64,000 nucleotides of DNA from Salinicola aestuarinus (GTDB taxonomy: Bacteria; Pseudomonadota; Gammaproteobacteria; Pseudomonadales; Halomonadaceae), in NCBI RefSeq assembly GCF_003206645.1, contig NZ_PZJP01000007.1:85664-149663 (forward strand), in the 5' to 3' direction. Below the pieces are notes generated by a model that saw only the letters and a program-made list of their open reading frames with translations, was not told where the DNA came from and did no database searches. Position 1 is the first letter of the stretch. Every line of letters starts with the position of its first letter. Shown one piece after another: positions 27,542-36,974 of this stretch. Made by a program: the position numbers and the translations under genes.

Positions 27542-28572
27542 GCTGCGTGAGTTCCGTTACCGATCGTGGCGACATCGCCGCGAAAGAGTTCGTGGAGAAA
27601 GTCGAATTGCGCGCGGGCCTCGTCGAGGCGATTGAAGCGGGCGCGATGTTCGCGGGAGGCGTCGTTCGCGCCGAGATACCAGCCAACGTGCTTGCGCGCG
27701 ACGCGGACGCCCAGGTAGTCGCCGTAGTGCTCGTGCAGGGCCTGGAGGTGGCGGCACATGGTGCCTTCGACCTCCGCTGCGGTGGGCGGCGCGATCGTCG
27801 AACCGGTGCGCAGGTAGTGGTCGATCTCACGAAAGAGCCAAGGGTTGCCCTGGGCGCCACGACCGACCATCACGGCATCGGCACCGGTGTAGGCGAGTAC
27901 CGCTGCCGCCTTGGCGGGGGAGGTGATGTCGCCGTTGGCGAAGACCGGCATCGACACCGTCTGTTTGATGGCGGCGATGGTGTCGTACTCGGCGTCGCCG
28001 CTATAGCGCTGCTGCCGGGTCCGGCCGTGCACCGCCAGGGCGGCGATCCCGGCCTGCTCCGCCATCGTCGCGATACGCAGGGCATTACGGCTGTCGTCGC
28101 ACCAGCCGGTGCGAATCTTCAGCGTGACCGGGATGTCGACCGCCGCCACGACCGACTCCAGGATCTCGCCGACCAGCGCCTCATCGCGCATCAGTGCCGA
28201 GCCCGCCGCCTTGTTGCAGACCTTCTTGGCGGGGCAGCCCATGTTGATGTCGATAATCTCGGCGCCGGCATCGGCGTTGAGCCGCGCAGCCTCGGCCAGC
28301 ATCTGTGCGTCGCCGCCTGCGATCTGAACCGACCTCGGCCCCGGCTCGCCGCGGTGAATCCGGCGCAGCCGAGACTTGCGCGTGTTCCAGAGCCGACTGT
28401 CGGATGCGACCATCTCGGATACGACGAGACCCGCGCCCAGCTCGCGACAGAGCTGGCGGAAAGGGCGGTCGGTCACCCCCGCCATCGGTGCCAGAATCAC
28501 GCGGTTGGGTAGCGTGTGAGGGCCGATTCGGGGCAACGGTACATCGCTATGCGATGACACGAGATCACGCAT
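27538..28572 (-). CDS. dusB: tRNA-dihydrouridine synthase B
   Basis: 344-residue FMN enzyme that reduces uridine to dihydrouridine in tRNA. LAPMAGVTDRPFR, the active-site MGCPAKKVCNKAAGSAL region, KIRTGW and the FMN phosphate motif ANGDI...GRGAQGNPW are all present. A TTG two codons upstream (28578) is possible; the ATG at 28572 is preferred. First gene of the dusB-fis operon. Confidence 0.96.
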   Translation of the reverse strand: MRDLVSSHSDVPLPRIGPHTLPNRVILAPMAGVTDRPFRQLCRELGAGLVVSEMVASDSRLWNTRKSRLRRIHRGEPGPRSVQIAGGDAQMLAEAARLNADAGAEIIDINMGCPAKKVCNKAAGSALMRDEALVGEILESVVAAVDIPVTLKIRTGWCDDSRNALRIATMAEQAGIAALAVHGRTRQQRYSGDAEYDTIAAIKQTVSMPVFANGDITSPAKAAAVLAYTGADAVMVGRGAQGNPWLFREIDHYLRTGSTIAPPTAAEVEGTMCRHLQALHEHYGDYLGVRVARKHVGWYLGANDASREHRARFNRLDEARAQFDFLHELFRGDVATIGNGTHAA

Positions 28573-28684
28573 CGTCAAAGGGGCTCGGGCAAAACGGGGA
28601 AGCCATGATACCGAGGGCTCCTGTCGAGTTGAAGCGATGTTTCATCGCACAAGACCTTGGGACGAGGCCACGGGGCCTCGTCGA

Positions 28685-29596
28685 TCAGGCGGTGACGTCA
28701 CTCAACCGCTGGCCGGTCAGTAGCATCCAGCCCTCTTTTGCCCGGGGTTCGTCCATCACCAACCCTTGCGCCCGGTAGGCATCGAGTACGCTTTCGGCCT
28801 GCGCCTCGAGGATGCCGGAAAGCGCCAGCCGCCCCCCGGGGGCGACCCGGCCGGCGATATCGGCGGCCAGCTCGATCAGTGGGCCGGCGAGGATGTTGGC
28901 GACGACCACCGGGTAAGCGCCGCGCCCCAGTCGCTCGGGATAGTCGAGAATCAGGCGGGTGTCGTCGAGCGCGTTGCGCTCGGCGTTGTCGCGACTCGCC
29001 TGCAGCGCCTGGGGGTCGATGTCGACGCCAACCGCGGTGTCGGCACCGAGCTTGAGCGCGGCGATGGCGAGGATACCCGAGCCGCAGCCGTAATCGAGAA
29101 TGTGAGTCTGTTCGAGTCTCTGGGCGTCGAGCCAGTTGAGGCAGAGTGCTGTGGTCGGGTGCGTGCCGGTGCCAAAGGCGAGCCCGGGATCGAGTACCAG
29201 ATTGACCGCGTCAGGCTCGGGGGCGGTGTGCCAGCTCGGCACGATCCAGAGTCGCTCGCCCATCCGCAGCGGTTCGAAGCCATCCATCCACTCCCGCTCC
29301 CAGTCGCGGTCGGCGAGCAGCTCGTAGTCGATCGCCGGCGCGGGTTCTTCCGGGAGTTCGGCGGCCCAGGCGCGCTGCACCCGTTCGATCATCGCCTCTA
29401 CCGCGTTGAGATCGTCGTAGAGCCCGGTCAGAACGGTTTCGCGCCAGAGCGGCGTGCTGCCCCGGTCCGGTTCGAATACCGGGTCGTCGTGGGCGTCCAT
29501 CAGAGTGATGGCACTGGCGCCCTCGGCGAGCAGCAGTTCTTCTAGCCTCTCGGCCTGTTCCGGGGCGATGTGCGCCTTGAGTTGTAGCCACGCCAT
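28685..29596 (-). CDS. prmA: Ribosomal protein L11 methyltransferase
   Basis: 303 residues. SAM-dependent trimethylation of L11. The SAM motif ILDYGCGSGILAIAALKLGA and the preceding FGTGTHPTTALCL are diagnostic, as is the post-motif VVANILAGPL. The N-terminal substrate-recognition domain is intact. Placed between accC and dusB, the usual gammaproteobacterial order. Confidence 0.97.
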   Translation of the reverse strand: MAWLQLKAHIAPEQAERLEELLLAEGASAITLMDAHDDPVFEPDRGSTPLWRETVLTGLYDDLNAVEAMIERVQRAWAAELPEEPAPAIDYELLADRDWEREWMDGFEPLRMGERLWIVPSWHTAPEPDAVNLVLDPGLAFGTGTHPTTALCLNWLDAQRLEQTHILDYGCGSGILAIAALKLGADTAVGVDIDPQALQASRDNAERNALDDTRLILDYPERLGRGAYPVVVANILAGPLIELAADIAGRVAPGGRLALSGILEAQAESVLDAYRAQGLVMDEPRAKEGWMLLTGQRLSDVTA

Positions 29597-29701
29597 GGCG
29601 ACTCTCCGCTAGTCGGTGAAAGGAAAACGCTCGTCGGCCGGCCCAACGAAAACGGGGCGAACGCCTCGTGGAGGGTCCGCCCCGTGCCGGTCGCTGGGCC
29701 G

Positions 29702-31045
29702 TCAGCTCAGGCCAAGCTTCTTCTCGAGGTAGTGAATATTGACGCCACCTTTCTGGAATGCGCGATCGCGCACCAGATCCTTCTGCATGTCGGTGTTGGT
29801 CTTGATTCCCTCGACCAGCAGCTCGTCGAGCGCGTTGCGCATGCGCACCAGCGCGATCTCACGATCCGCCCCCCAGGTGATCAGCTTGCCGATCAGGGAG
29901 TCGTAGTAGGGCGGCACGCTGTAGCCGGTGTAGATATGCGAATCCATACGCACACCGAGGCCACCCGGGGGATGGTAGAGGTCGATCTTGCCCGGCGACG
30001 GCATGAAGGTGCGCGCATCCTCGGCATTGATCCGACACTCGAAGGCGTGGCCCTTGAGATGCACGTCGGACTGCTGGATCGACAGCGGCAGGCCAGAGGC
30101 GATTCGCAGCTGTTCCTTGACGATATCGACGCCGGTGACCATCTCGGTGACGGGATGCTCGACCTGCACGCGCGTGTTCATCTCGATGAAAAAGAACTCG
30201 CCGTTCTCGTAGAGAAACTCGAACGTACCGGCACCGCGGTAGTTGATCTCGACGCAGGCGTCGGTACACGCCTTGAGTACCTGGGCGCGCGCGTCCGGAT
30301 CGAGCTGCGGGGCCGGCGCCTCCTCGAGAACCTTCTGATGGCGGCGCTGCAGCGAGCAGTCGCGGTCGTAAAGGTGCACCGCATTGCCCTGGCCGTCAGC
30401 GAGAACCTGGACCTCCACGTGACGCGGATTCTCCAGGAACTTCTCCATGTAGACCGTGCCATCGCCGAAAGCCGAGGCGGCCTCCGAGCGGGTGATGCTG
30501 GCAGCCTTGGCCACCTCGTCGTCGTTACGCACCACGCGCATGCCGCGGCCACCGCCGCCGGCAGCCGCCTTGATGATCACCGGGTAACCGATACGCGCCG
30601 CGATGCGGCGGATCTCGGCATCGTCATCCGGCAGCGGCCCGTCGGAGCCTGGCACCGTCGGAACGCCGGCTTCCTTCATCGCGTTGATCGCGCTGACCTT
30701 GTCACCCATCAGGCGAATGGTCTCGGCGCGTGGGCCAACGAAGACAAAGCCGGAGCGCTCGACCTGCTCGGCGAAGTTGGCGTTCTCGGAGAGAAAGCCG
30801 TAGCCGGGGTGGATGGCACTGGAGTCCGTGACCTCGGCGGCACTGATCAGTGCCGGGATGTTCAGATAGGACTGCGTGGAGGAGGCCGGTCCGATGCAGA
30901 CGGCCTCGTCGGCGAGACGCACGTGCATCAGCTCGCGATCTGCCTTGGAGTGGACCGCCACCGTCTTGATCCCGAGCTCCTTGCAGGCGCGCAGGACGCG
31001 AAGGGCGATCTCGCCACGATTGGCGATGAGTACCTTGTCCAACAT
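29702..31045 (-). CDS. accC: Biotin carboxylase subunit of acetyl-CoA carboxylase
   Basis: 447-residue ATP-grasp enzyme that carboxylates biotin on AccB, the first step of fatty acid synthesis. [26 protein letters not shown], the glycine-rich [10 protein letters not shown] loop, [14 protein letters not shown] and the metal-site residues are all there. Separated from accB by 20 bp, so they form an operon. Confidence 0.98.
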   Translation of the reverse strand: MLDKVLIANRGEIALRVLRACKELGIKTVAVHSKADRELMHVRLADEAVCIGPASSTQSYLNIPALISAAEVTDSSAIHPGYGFLSENANFAEQVERSGFVFVGPRAETIRLMGDKVSAINAMKEAGVPTVPGSDGPLPDDDAEIRRIAARIGYPVIIKAAAGGGGRGMRVVRNDDEVAKAASITRSEAASAFGDGTVYMEKFLENPRHVEVQVLADGQGNAVHLYDRDCSLQRRHQKVLEEAPAPQLDPDARAQVLKACTDACVEINYRGAGTFEFLYENGEFFFIEMNTRVQVEHPVTEMVTGVDIVKEQLRIASGLPLSIQQSDVHLKGHAFECRINAEDARTFMPSPGKIDLYHPPGGLGVRMDSHIYTGYSVPPYYDSLIGKLITWGADREIALVRMRNALDELLVEGIKTNTDMQKDLVRDRAFQKGGVNIHYLEKKLGLS

Positions 31046-31065
31046 GATGGTGTGCCTGTGTGGTC

Positions 31066-31536
31066 TCAGTTGATGATGATCATCGGCTGGTCGAACTCGA
31101 CCGGCTCGCCATCCTCGACCAGGATCGCCTCGATGACGCCGTCTTTATCGGCCTCGATCTGGTTCATCATCTTCATCGCTTCGACGATGCAGACGGTGTC
31201 GCCTTTCTTGATGCTCTGCCCGACCTCGACGAACGCCTTGGCACCCGGTGCCGGCGAACGGTAGAAGGTACCGACCATTGGCGAGGTCACTGCGTGACCC
31301 GCCGGCTGAACCGGTGCCGGTTCGGCGGGGTCAGGGGCTGAAGTCTGCTGCGGCGCCGCGGAGTTCGGCGCGGCCTGCGGCATGGACTGCGGCATCATCA
31401 TCGGCTGCTGCGCGGCGCCAAATCCTGCCGGGTGGCGGCTGATGCGAACGGACTCTTCACCTTCCTGAATCTCGATTTCGCTGATGTTCGACTCTTCGAG
31501 CAGTTCGATGAGTTTCTTGACCTTGCGTATATCCAT
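31066..31536 (-). CDS. accB: Biotin carboxyl carrier protein
   Basis: 156 residues. N-terminal helix [17 protein letters not shown], an Ala/Pro/Gln-rich linker (about 45-85) and the biotinyl domain with [13 protein letters not shown], where the second Lys (of MKM) is biotinylated. Carries carboxybiotin between AccC and the carboxyltransferase. First gene of accBC. Confidence 0.98.
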   Translation of the reverse strand: MDIRKVKKLIELLEESNISEIEIQEGEESVRISRHPAGFGAAQQPMMMPQSMPQAAPNSAAPQQTSAPDPAEPAPVQPAGHAVTSPMVGTFYRSPAPGAKAFVEVGQSIKKGDTVCIVEAMKMMNQIEADKDGVIEAILVEDGEPVEFDQPMIIIN

Positions 31537-31598
31537 GACGATCTCTCGCAGTTGAATGAGGTATGAATTGACTTCGAATACAGGTCGAACGTCCGTGG

Positions 31599-32042
31599 CT
31601 AGCGCCGGTTCAACTCAGCGCTGGCGGCGTCGAAAGCGAGCGTGTAGCTATCGGCACCGAAGCCGGCGATGACGCCACGGGCGACGTCGGTGAAGTAAGA
31701 GTGCTGACGAAACGGCTCGCGGGCGTGCACGTTGGAAAGGTGCAGTTCGATGAAAGGGATGGCGACACCGGTCAGCGCATCGCGCAGCGCGACGCTGGTA
31801 TGCGTGAACGCGGCCGGATTGATCAGAATGAAGTCGATGCCCTCGAGGCGGGCGCGATGGACGCGCTCGACCAGCTCGTGCTCGGCATTGGACTGGAGCC
31901 ACTCGAGCTCGTGACCGGCGGCCCTAGCCCGCTGCGTCAGCGACGACTGAATGTCGTCGAGTGTCGTGGTGCCGTAGACCTCAGGCTCGCGGGTGCCGAG
32001 CAAATTAAGGTTGGGACCGTTGAGAACCAGTAGTCTCGCCAT
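31599..32042 (-). CDS. aroQ: Type II 3-dehydroquinate dehydratase
   Basis: 147 residues. [20 protein letters not shown] (with the active-site region), [17 protein letters not shown] and [15 protein letters not shown] match the family. Third step of the shikimate pathway; dodecameric enzyme. Just upstream of accBC, as usual in gammaproteobacteria. Confidence 0.97.
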   Translation of the reverse strand: MARLLVLNGPNLNLLGTREPEVYGTTTLDDIQSSLTQRARAAGHELEWLQSNAEHELVERVHRARLEGIDFILINPAAFTHTSVALRDALTGVAIPFIELHLSNVHAREPFRQHSYFTDVARGVIAGFGADSYTLAFDAASAELNRR

Positions 32043-32252
32043 AACTGTCCTGAGTTGTTAACCCGTCGTCGGCGTGCCTAGATGGCATCACTTTGCTGCA
32101 AAATGGCGCCACCAGCGTGCTGTTTTCGTCGCGATGGAAGTTTGCCGAAAAATAATGAGAGTGTCCACCTCGTTGCTCGAACGACGTTCGTAAACGCAGC
32201 CGGCGGCCCTGCATCGGCGCGCAAGGCATCCACGCATCGTCGCCGCGTCCCA

Positions 32253-34376
32253 CTAGCCGGCGTTCGCCACCGCCGTCAGGTGGTCGGCGAGGGCGGAGGC
32301 ACCGACCTCGCCCTGGATGCGGGCGTCGCGAAGCTCCTGGCCATCGACGAAGAACAGCAGCCCCGGGGGGCCGAAGAGGTCGTAACGGGAGAGCAGCGCA
32401 CGACTGGCATCGCTGTCCGCGGTCACATCGGCGCGCACCAGCGTAAAGCCGGCCAACTGATCGGCAACCTCGGGGGCCGGGAAGACACGGCGTTCCATCA
32501 CCTGGCACGAGATACACCAGTCGGCGCTGACATCGACCATGACCGGCCGGCCGTCGTCGCTCGCCGAGCGCAGGGCATGGTCGAGCTGTGCGGGGGTGGT
32601 CACGGTCTCGAAAGCCAGTTCGTGGCCTGCGGCGTTTGACGGCCCGGCGCTGGAGGCGAGCGGGCGTAGCGGGTCCTGATTGCCCTGAGCCCCGCCCCAG
32701 ACCAGGGCCACGCCCCAGGCAAGTGCCAACCAGCCCAGCGTCTGGCGAACTCTGGGCCAGCCGTTGGGCGTCCGCGTGTCGAGCGCGCCGAGCGCCATGG
32801 CGACCCCCAGCGAGAGCACACCCCACAGCACCAGCGCTGCGGCAGCCGGCACCAGCCGCGCCACCAGCCAGATCGCGATGGCCAGCAGGGCCACGCCGAA
32901 GAGCGTCTTGATGCCATTCATCCAGGCACCGGCGCGTGGCAGCCAGTGCGCGCCGAAGCCGCCCACCAGCACCAGCGGCAACCCCATGCCGAGGGCCAGT
33001 GCCAGCAGTGCCAGCGCACCGCCGAGGGTGTCGCCGGTGGTCGATATAAACACCAGCGCGCCGGCCAGTGGCGCCGAGATGCAGGGTGAGACGACCAGCA
33101 CGGAGAGCGCGCCGGTGAGCGCGAGCCCGCCCGGCCCGCTGCGGGTCAACCGTGCCTGCCAGTCACCGATGCGCTGGCCGAGCGAGCGCGGCAGCCGCAG
33201 GTCGAAGGCCCCGAACATGGCGGCGGCGAAGAGCCCGAACAACAGCGCCAGCGGCACCAGGATCCAGGGCGACTGCAGCCGCGCCTGCAGATTGAACGAG
33301 GCGCCGAACAGGCCCATCAGCGTCCCCAGCGCGGTGAAGGTCACCGCCATGCCGGTCACGTAGCTCAGAGAGAGCGTCAGCGCCCGCGCCCGGCTCGCAT
33401 TCTGGCCAACGATGATCGACGCCAGAATCGGCATCATGGGTAGCACACAGGGCGTTAGCGTCAGCCCGACACCGGCGAGGAAGAAAAGTCCGAGGGTGAC
33501 GAGGTCGATGCCCCCGCTCAACAGCGACTCGAAGCGCACGCTGGAGGCGGCGAAGCTGGGTTTTGGCTGCGATTCCCACGCCGCTGCGCCGCTGCCCGCC
33601 GGGGCTGCATGGTCGACGCGCGGCGCTGCCGTGTGCGAGGCCGTCCGTGAGGTTGTCGTCTGTGAGGCCGTCGTCGATGCCTCGCCGGAAACGCCCGTAG
33701 AGGGCGACGCCAGGCCGGCATGGCGGCCGGACCCGAACGGGTCGTCCGCGATGGCCGGGTGGGCGATCGGGTCCGCCTGTGGCGTTTTTGTCACCGCACC
33801 GGCCGCTGAACCATCGCCCGGGTCCAGCGATGAGGTGTCACCCAGCGGTGACGCCTGCGCCTGACTGCTGGCGTCGGTGAATGCCGCGGGGGCGTCACCC
33901 TGGCGCGCCGTCAGTTGCCAGTGCTCGGGCGGATAGCAAAGCCCCGCCTCGGCGCAGCCCTGGAAAGAGAGAGTGAACGCGACGGCGTTGCTGTCCGTGG
34001 TGCCGACCGTTAGCGGGGCACTGATCACGACGTCGTCATGAAAGACGTGGACGTCGCCAAGATACGGGTCGTGTTTGAAGCTGCCTGGGGGCAGGTCCAG
34101 CGCGCCGATCGACGCCGGTGTGTCGACCGTCACGTCGAGTCGGTGGCGATAAAGATAGTAGCCCGGCTGGCTGCGCAGGCCGACGTAGAGCCGGCCATCG
34201 TGATGCCAGGCATAGGCCTGGAAGGCGCGGTCGACGGGCAGGAAGTCACCGCTACCGCGAGCGAAGCCCGTTTGCGCCGCGGGTTCGGCGCCGCTGACCA
34301 CCGACATCTGCGCGACAGCGGGGGGCGTCAGGCAGCACAGCAGGAGGGTGAGGAGCAGAGAGAAAAAACGCGACAT
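32253..34376 (-). CDS. dsbD: Thiol:disulfide interchange protein DsbD
   Basis: 707 residues, which transfers electrons from cytoplasmic thioredoxin to periplasmic proteins. A signal peptide (MSRFFSLLLTLLLCC...AVAQ) leads to the alpha domain with the Cys pair in GCAEAGLCYPPEHW, the membrane domain with TPCVLPMM and SPCISAPLAG Cys residues, and the C-terminal thioredoxin-like domain with WCISC. It is about 140 residues longer than E. coli DsbD because of a low-complexity Ala/Ser/Thr linker of roughly 125 residues between the alpha and membrane domains. Start ATG 34376: it gives a proper signal peptide, while the frame to 34661 does not. Confidence 0.95.
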   Translation of the reverse strand: MSRFFSLLLTLLLCCLTPPAVAQMSVVSGAEPAAQTGFARGSGDFLPVDRAFQAYAWHHDGRLYVGLRSQPGYYLYRHRLDVTVDTPASIGALDLPPGSFKHDPYLGDVHVFHDDVVISAPLTVGTTDSNAVAFTLSFQGCAEAGLCYPPEHWQLTARQGDAPAAFTDASSQAQASPLGDTSSLDPGDGSAAGAVTKTPQADPIAHPAIADDPFGSGRHAGLASPSTGVSGEASTTASQTTTSRTASHTAAPRVDHAAPAGSGAAAWESQPKPSFAASSVRFESLLSGGIDLVTLGLFFLAGVGLTLTPCVLPMMPILASIIVGQNASRARALTLSLSYVTGMAVTFTALGTLMGLFGASFNLQARLQSPWILVPLALLFGLFAAAMFGAFDLRLPRSLGQRIGDWQARLTRSGPGGLALTGALSVLVVSPCISAPLAGALVFISTTGDTLGGALALLALALGMGLPLVLVGGFGAHWLPRAGAWMNGIKTLFGVALLAIAIWLVARLVPAAAALVLWGVLSLGVAMALGALDTRTPNGWPRVRQTLGWLALAWGVALVWGGAQGNQDPLRPLASSAGPSNAAGHELAFETVTTPAQLDHALRSASDDGRPVMVDVSADWCISCQVMERRVFPAPEVADQLAGFTLVRADVTADSDASRALLSRYDLFGPPGLLFFVDGQELRDARIQGEVGASALADHLTAVANAG

Positions 34377-34744
34377 CCGTAAAGAGATCCAGGCGGTTCG
34401 AAAAGCCGGTGCGGCGCGCGGCACCGTCGGTGTCAAAGTGAGGGGGTAGCCGAGAACCCGGTAACGGGACACGGTTACGGAAGCCGTCGCGAGTCGGCGG
34501 CGTTCGTTGGAACGCATCGCGTCGAGAAAGTGCCGCGCCGCTCGCGCTATTCTACCCGACTCACCGTCATTCTTCCGCCCAGCGCGACAGCGCGTGCATC
34601 GATGCATCCCACCACCAAAGGCGGGCTGCGCTATACGGGGAGCATGATAGGATATCGGCAATGGGTCCCTTGCCGTCTCGCGATGCCATCAGCGCGCCGC
34701 TGGCTCACCGTTCTCTCTTCGCTCTCCACTGACAAGGACTGTCC
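34377..34744. other. Divergent region dsbD/DUF2333
   Basis: 368 bp with no supported gene. Promoters for both neighbours must be here. I see no strong -35/-10 pair. Confidence 0.3.
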
Positions 34745-36082
34745 ATGGCTCTGTTTCGTAAGAAGTCGAGGCTCTCCCGCACTGAAGTCCTGGAAACGCC
34801 GCAGTACGGCTGGATCTGGAAGCCTCTCGTGGCGCTGGTCGTCATCTTACTGCTGATCGGCATCGTGCTGGGTATCTGGTGGAGCCGGACGCCGTCACCG
34901 ACGGATCCGCGGCAGGCGGTCGAACGTCAACGTGGCTTTCCGCAGGCGGTGCAGGCCGATGGTCCGCACGCCCCGATGACGATTCAGCCCGGCGAGGCGC
35001 TGCTGGCGACCAACCTCGTCATGCTCGATACGCTCGTCAATAAGCCCGGCGGCTATCTGTCCAATGACGTGATGCCGCCCGGGCTTTGGCTCGACAATAT
35101 GCCAAGTTGGGAGGCGGGTGTGATCCGCCAGGTGCAGGACTCGGTCTCGGCGCTCGACGCGACCCTGCCCGTCGCCGGCGCGCCGCTGGGCGATGCGGAC
35201 GACGCGCTCGCCGGTGACCTCGATAGCTGGCGCTGGCCGACGTCCGAGCGCCTGCTCACCGCGGGCCGCAACAATCTGGGCGAGGCGTTTCATCTGTTGG
35301 AGAACGCCGCTGGCGCGCAGGGGGCGGCGGCGGTCAGTCAGCCGACCGGCGGCGACTCGCAGACCGAAGGCGAGGCGCAAACCCAGAACGATCCTCAGGC
35401 CCAGAACGATCCTCAGGGCCAGAACGATTCCCAGGGCCAGAACGATTCCCAGGGCCAGAATGATCCTCAGGCCCAGAAAGATCCCCAGGGCCAGAACGAC
35501 TCCCAGGCCCAGAACGATCCGCAGGCCGAAGAGGCTTCTCAGGCGGACGCTGAGCCGCAGGTCGAGGGTGGGCCGTCTGTAGAGCCGTCGTCGCAGACCG
35601 AGCAGAGCGAACCGACAGGTGACGAGCCGCAGACCGCGACCGACCAGCCGGCCAGTGATCAGGGGCCAGGGCTGTCCGCACTGGCGGCGAGCGATCTTGC
35701 CGATTGGCTGGGAACGGTGCAGCAGCGTCTCGATGCGCAGGCTCAGGCGCTGAGCGCCAGCGTCGGCGGCGATCAGAATGATGAAAGTACCCCCTGGTAT
35801 CGCATCGACAACGTCTTCTTCGAGGCACGGGGCACCAACTGGGCGCTGGTGCAGCTGATGCAGGCGGCGCGCATCGACTACGCTGACGCCATCGAGCAGG
35901 CGGGTGTCGACGACCGCTTCGAGCAATTGATCGCGTCGCTCGAGGCATCGCAGGCTCAGGTCTGGAGCCCGGTGATTCTCAACGGCACGGGCTTTGGCTT
36001 CTTCGCCAATCACTCGTTGATGATGGCCAACTACAGCGCTCGCGCGTCAGAGCTGGTGGCCGAGATTCGCGACGAGCTGTAG
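34745..36082 (+). CDS. DUF2333 family membrane-anchored protein with hexapeptide repeat insert
   Basis: 445 residues. One N-terminal helix (about 26-47) anchors it, followed by a periplasmic DUF2333 domain interrupted at about residue 214 by eight copies of a Gln-Asn-Asp-rich hexapeptide (QNDPQA, QNDSQG and variants), and then an acidic Glu/Pro/Gln stretch to about residue 310. The DUF2333 C-terminal half (WYRIDNVFFEARGTNWAL) is well conserved. The family's role is not established. The insert is encoded by an 18-bp tandem repeat, described separately. Confidence 0.85.
   Translation: MALFRKKSRLSRTEVLETPQYGWIWKPLVALVVILLLIGIVLGIWWSRTPSPTDPRQAVERQRGFPQAVQADGPHAPMTIQPGEALLATNLVMLDTLVNKPGGYLSNDVMPPGLWLDNMPSWEAGVIRQVQDSVSALDATLPVAGAPLGDADDALAGDLDSWRWPTSERLLTAGRNNLGEAFHLLENAAGAQGAAAVSQPTGGDSQTEGEAQTQNDPQAQNDPQGQNDSQGQNDSQGQNDPQAQKDPQGQNDSQAQNDPQAEEASQADAEPQVEGGPSVEPSSQTEQSEPTGDEPQTATDQPASDQGPGLSALAASDLADWLGTVQQRLDAQAQALSASVGGDQNDESTPWYRIDNVFFEARGTNWALVQLMQAARIDYADAIEQAGVDDRFEQLIASLEASQAQVWSPVILNGTGFGFFANHSLMMANYSARASELVAEIRDEL
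35384..35527 (+). repeat. 18-bp coding minisatellite (8 copies)
   Basis: Eight in-frame units of the type CAGAACGATCCTCAGGCC, 144 bp in total, differing at only a few positions. Copy-number change would add or remove six residues without a frameshift. Confidence 0.93.
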
Positions 36083-36185
36083 GACGGGACCCTTCGGCGT
36101 CGGCGAGGTCCAGGCCGCGACGACGCCGAGTGCAATAGGGTGATTCGGTCACCCGATGCAGGCCGAGACTATTGCCGTGCACACG

Positions 36186-36222
36186 AAAACGCCGCCCCGG
36201 GAGTTCACCGGGGCGGCGTTTT
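36186..36222. terminator. Bidirectional terminator DUF2333/ppa
   Basis: Perfect 15-bp stem AAAACGCCGCCCCGG/CCGGGGCGGCGTTTT with a 7-base loop, carrying A and T runs at its ends. Shared by the two convergent genes. Confidence 0.93.
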
Positions 36223-36269
36223 GCATTGCGTCATGATCGGGCGGGGTTAACGCTCCGTCACTCGGCGTG

Positions 36270-36800
36270 TCACTCGTTTTCGTAAGCGGTGACGGACTTC
36301 TCGATCGCCTTGCGCGCGGCGTCGGCGCCGTCCCAGGAGTCGATCTTGACCCACTTGCCTTTCTCGAGATCCTTGTAGTTCTCGAAGAAATGCGCGATCT
36401 GCTGGCGCAGCAGCTCGGGCAGGTCGGTCACTTCGCGCACATCGTTGTAGAGCGTGGTGAGCTTCTCGTGAGGTACGCAGATCAGCTTGGCATCCTCGCC
36501 GGCTTCGTCCGACATGTTGAGAATGCCGACCGGGCGCGAACGGATCACGCTGCCGGGCTGCACCGGGTAGGGCGTCACGACGAGCGCGTCGAGCGGGTCG
36601 CCGTCGTCGGCCAGCGTGTTGGGGATGAAGCCATAGTTGGCCGGGTAGAACATCGGCGTGGCCATGAAGCGGTCGACCACCAGGGCATCCATCTCCTTGT
36701 CGATCTCATACTTGATCGGCGCGTGGTTCGCGGGGATCTCGATCGCCACGTACACGTCGTTCGGGAGGTCCTTTCCGGCGGGGATCTTATCGAAACTCAT
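36270..36800 (-). CDS. ppa: Inorganic pyrophosphatase
   Basis: 176 residues, same length as E. coli Ppa. Hydrolyses pyrophosphate to drive biosynthesis. [16 protein letters not shown] and the metal signature [11 protein letters not shown] are intact. ATG 36800 gives [18 protein letters not shown], matching the family; the frame to 36926 is a spurious extension. Confidence 0.98.
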   Translation of the reverse strand: MSFDKIPAGKDLPNDVYVAIEIPANHAPIKYEIDKEMDALVVDRFMATPMFYPANYGFIPNTLADDGDPLDALVVTPYPVQPGSVIRSRPVGILNMSDEAGEDAKLICVPHEKLTTLYNDVREVTDLPELLRQQIAHFFENYKDLEKGKWVKIDSWDGADAARKAIEKSVTAYENE

Positions 36801-36974
36801 CGTTGAGTCCTTGGTTTGCAGGTTTAACACCAGCGGGCGAGAATCCCCGGGATTATACGAACAGGCCAGACCGATTACCAACCCGAGCCTCGCCTGGGAG
36901 AAGGCATCGGATCGGTGAGCCTGCACGGCGGCGGTTCATTGCGGCCACTACTACCACGATCGGGGAGAGGGACG

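Noticed and set aside
29684..31264. 526-codon open frame opposite accC/accB
   Set aside because: Antisense shadow of accC, whose motifs are unmistakable.
35384..35527. Regular repeats considered as a CRISPR array
   Set aside because: Units are contiguous with no spacers and are translated in frame inside a gene.
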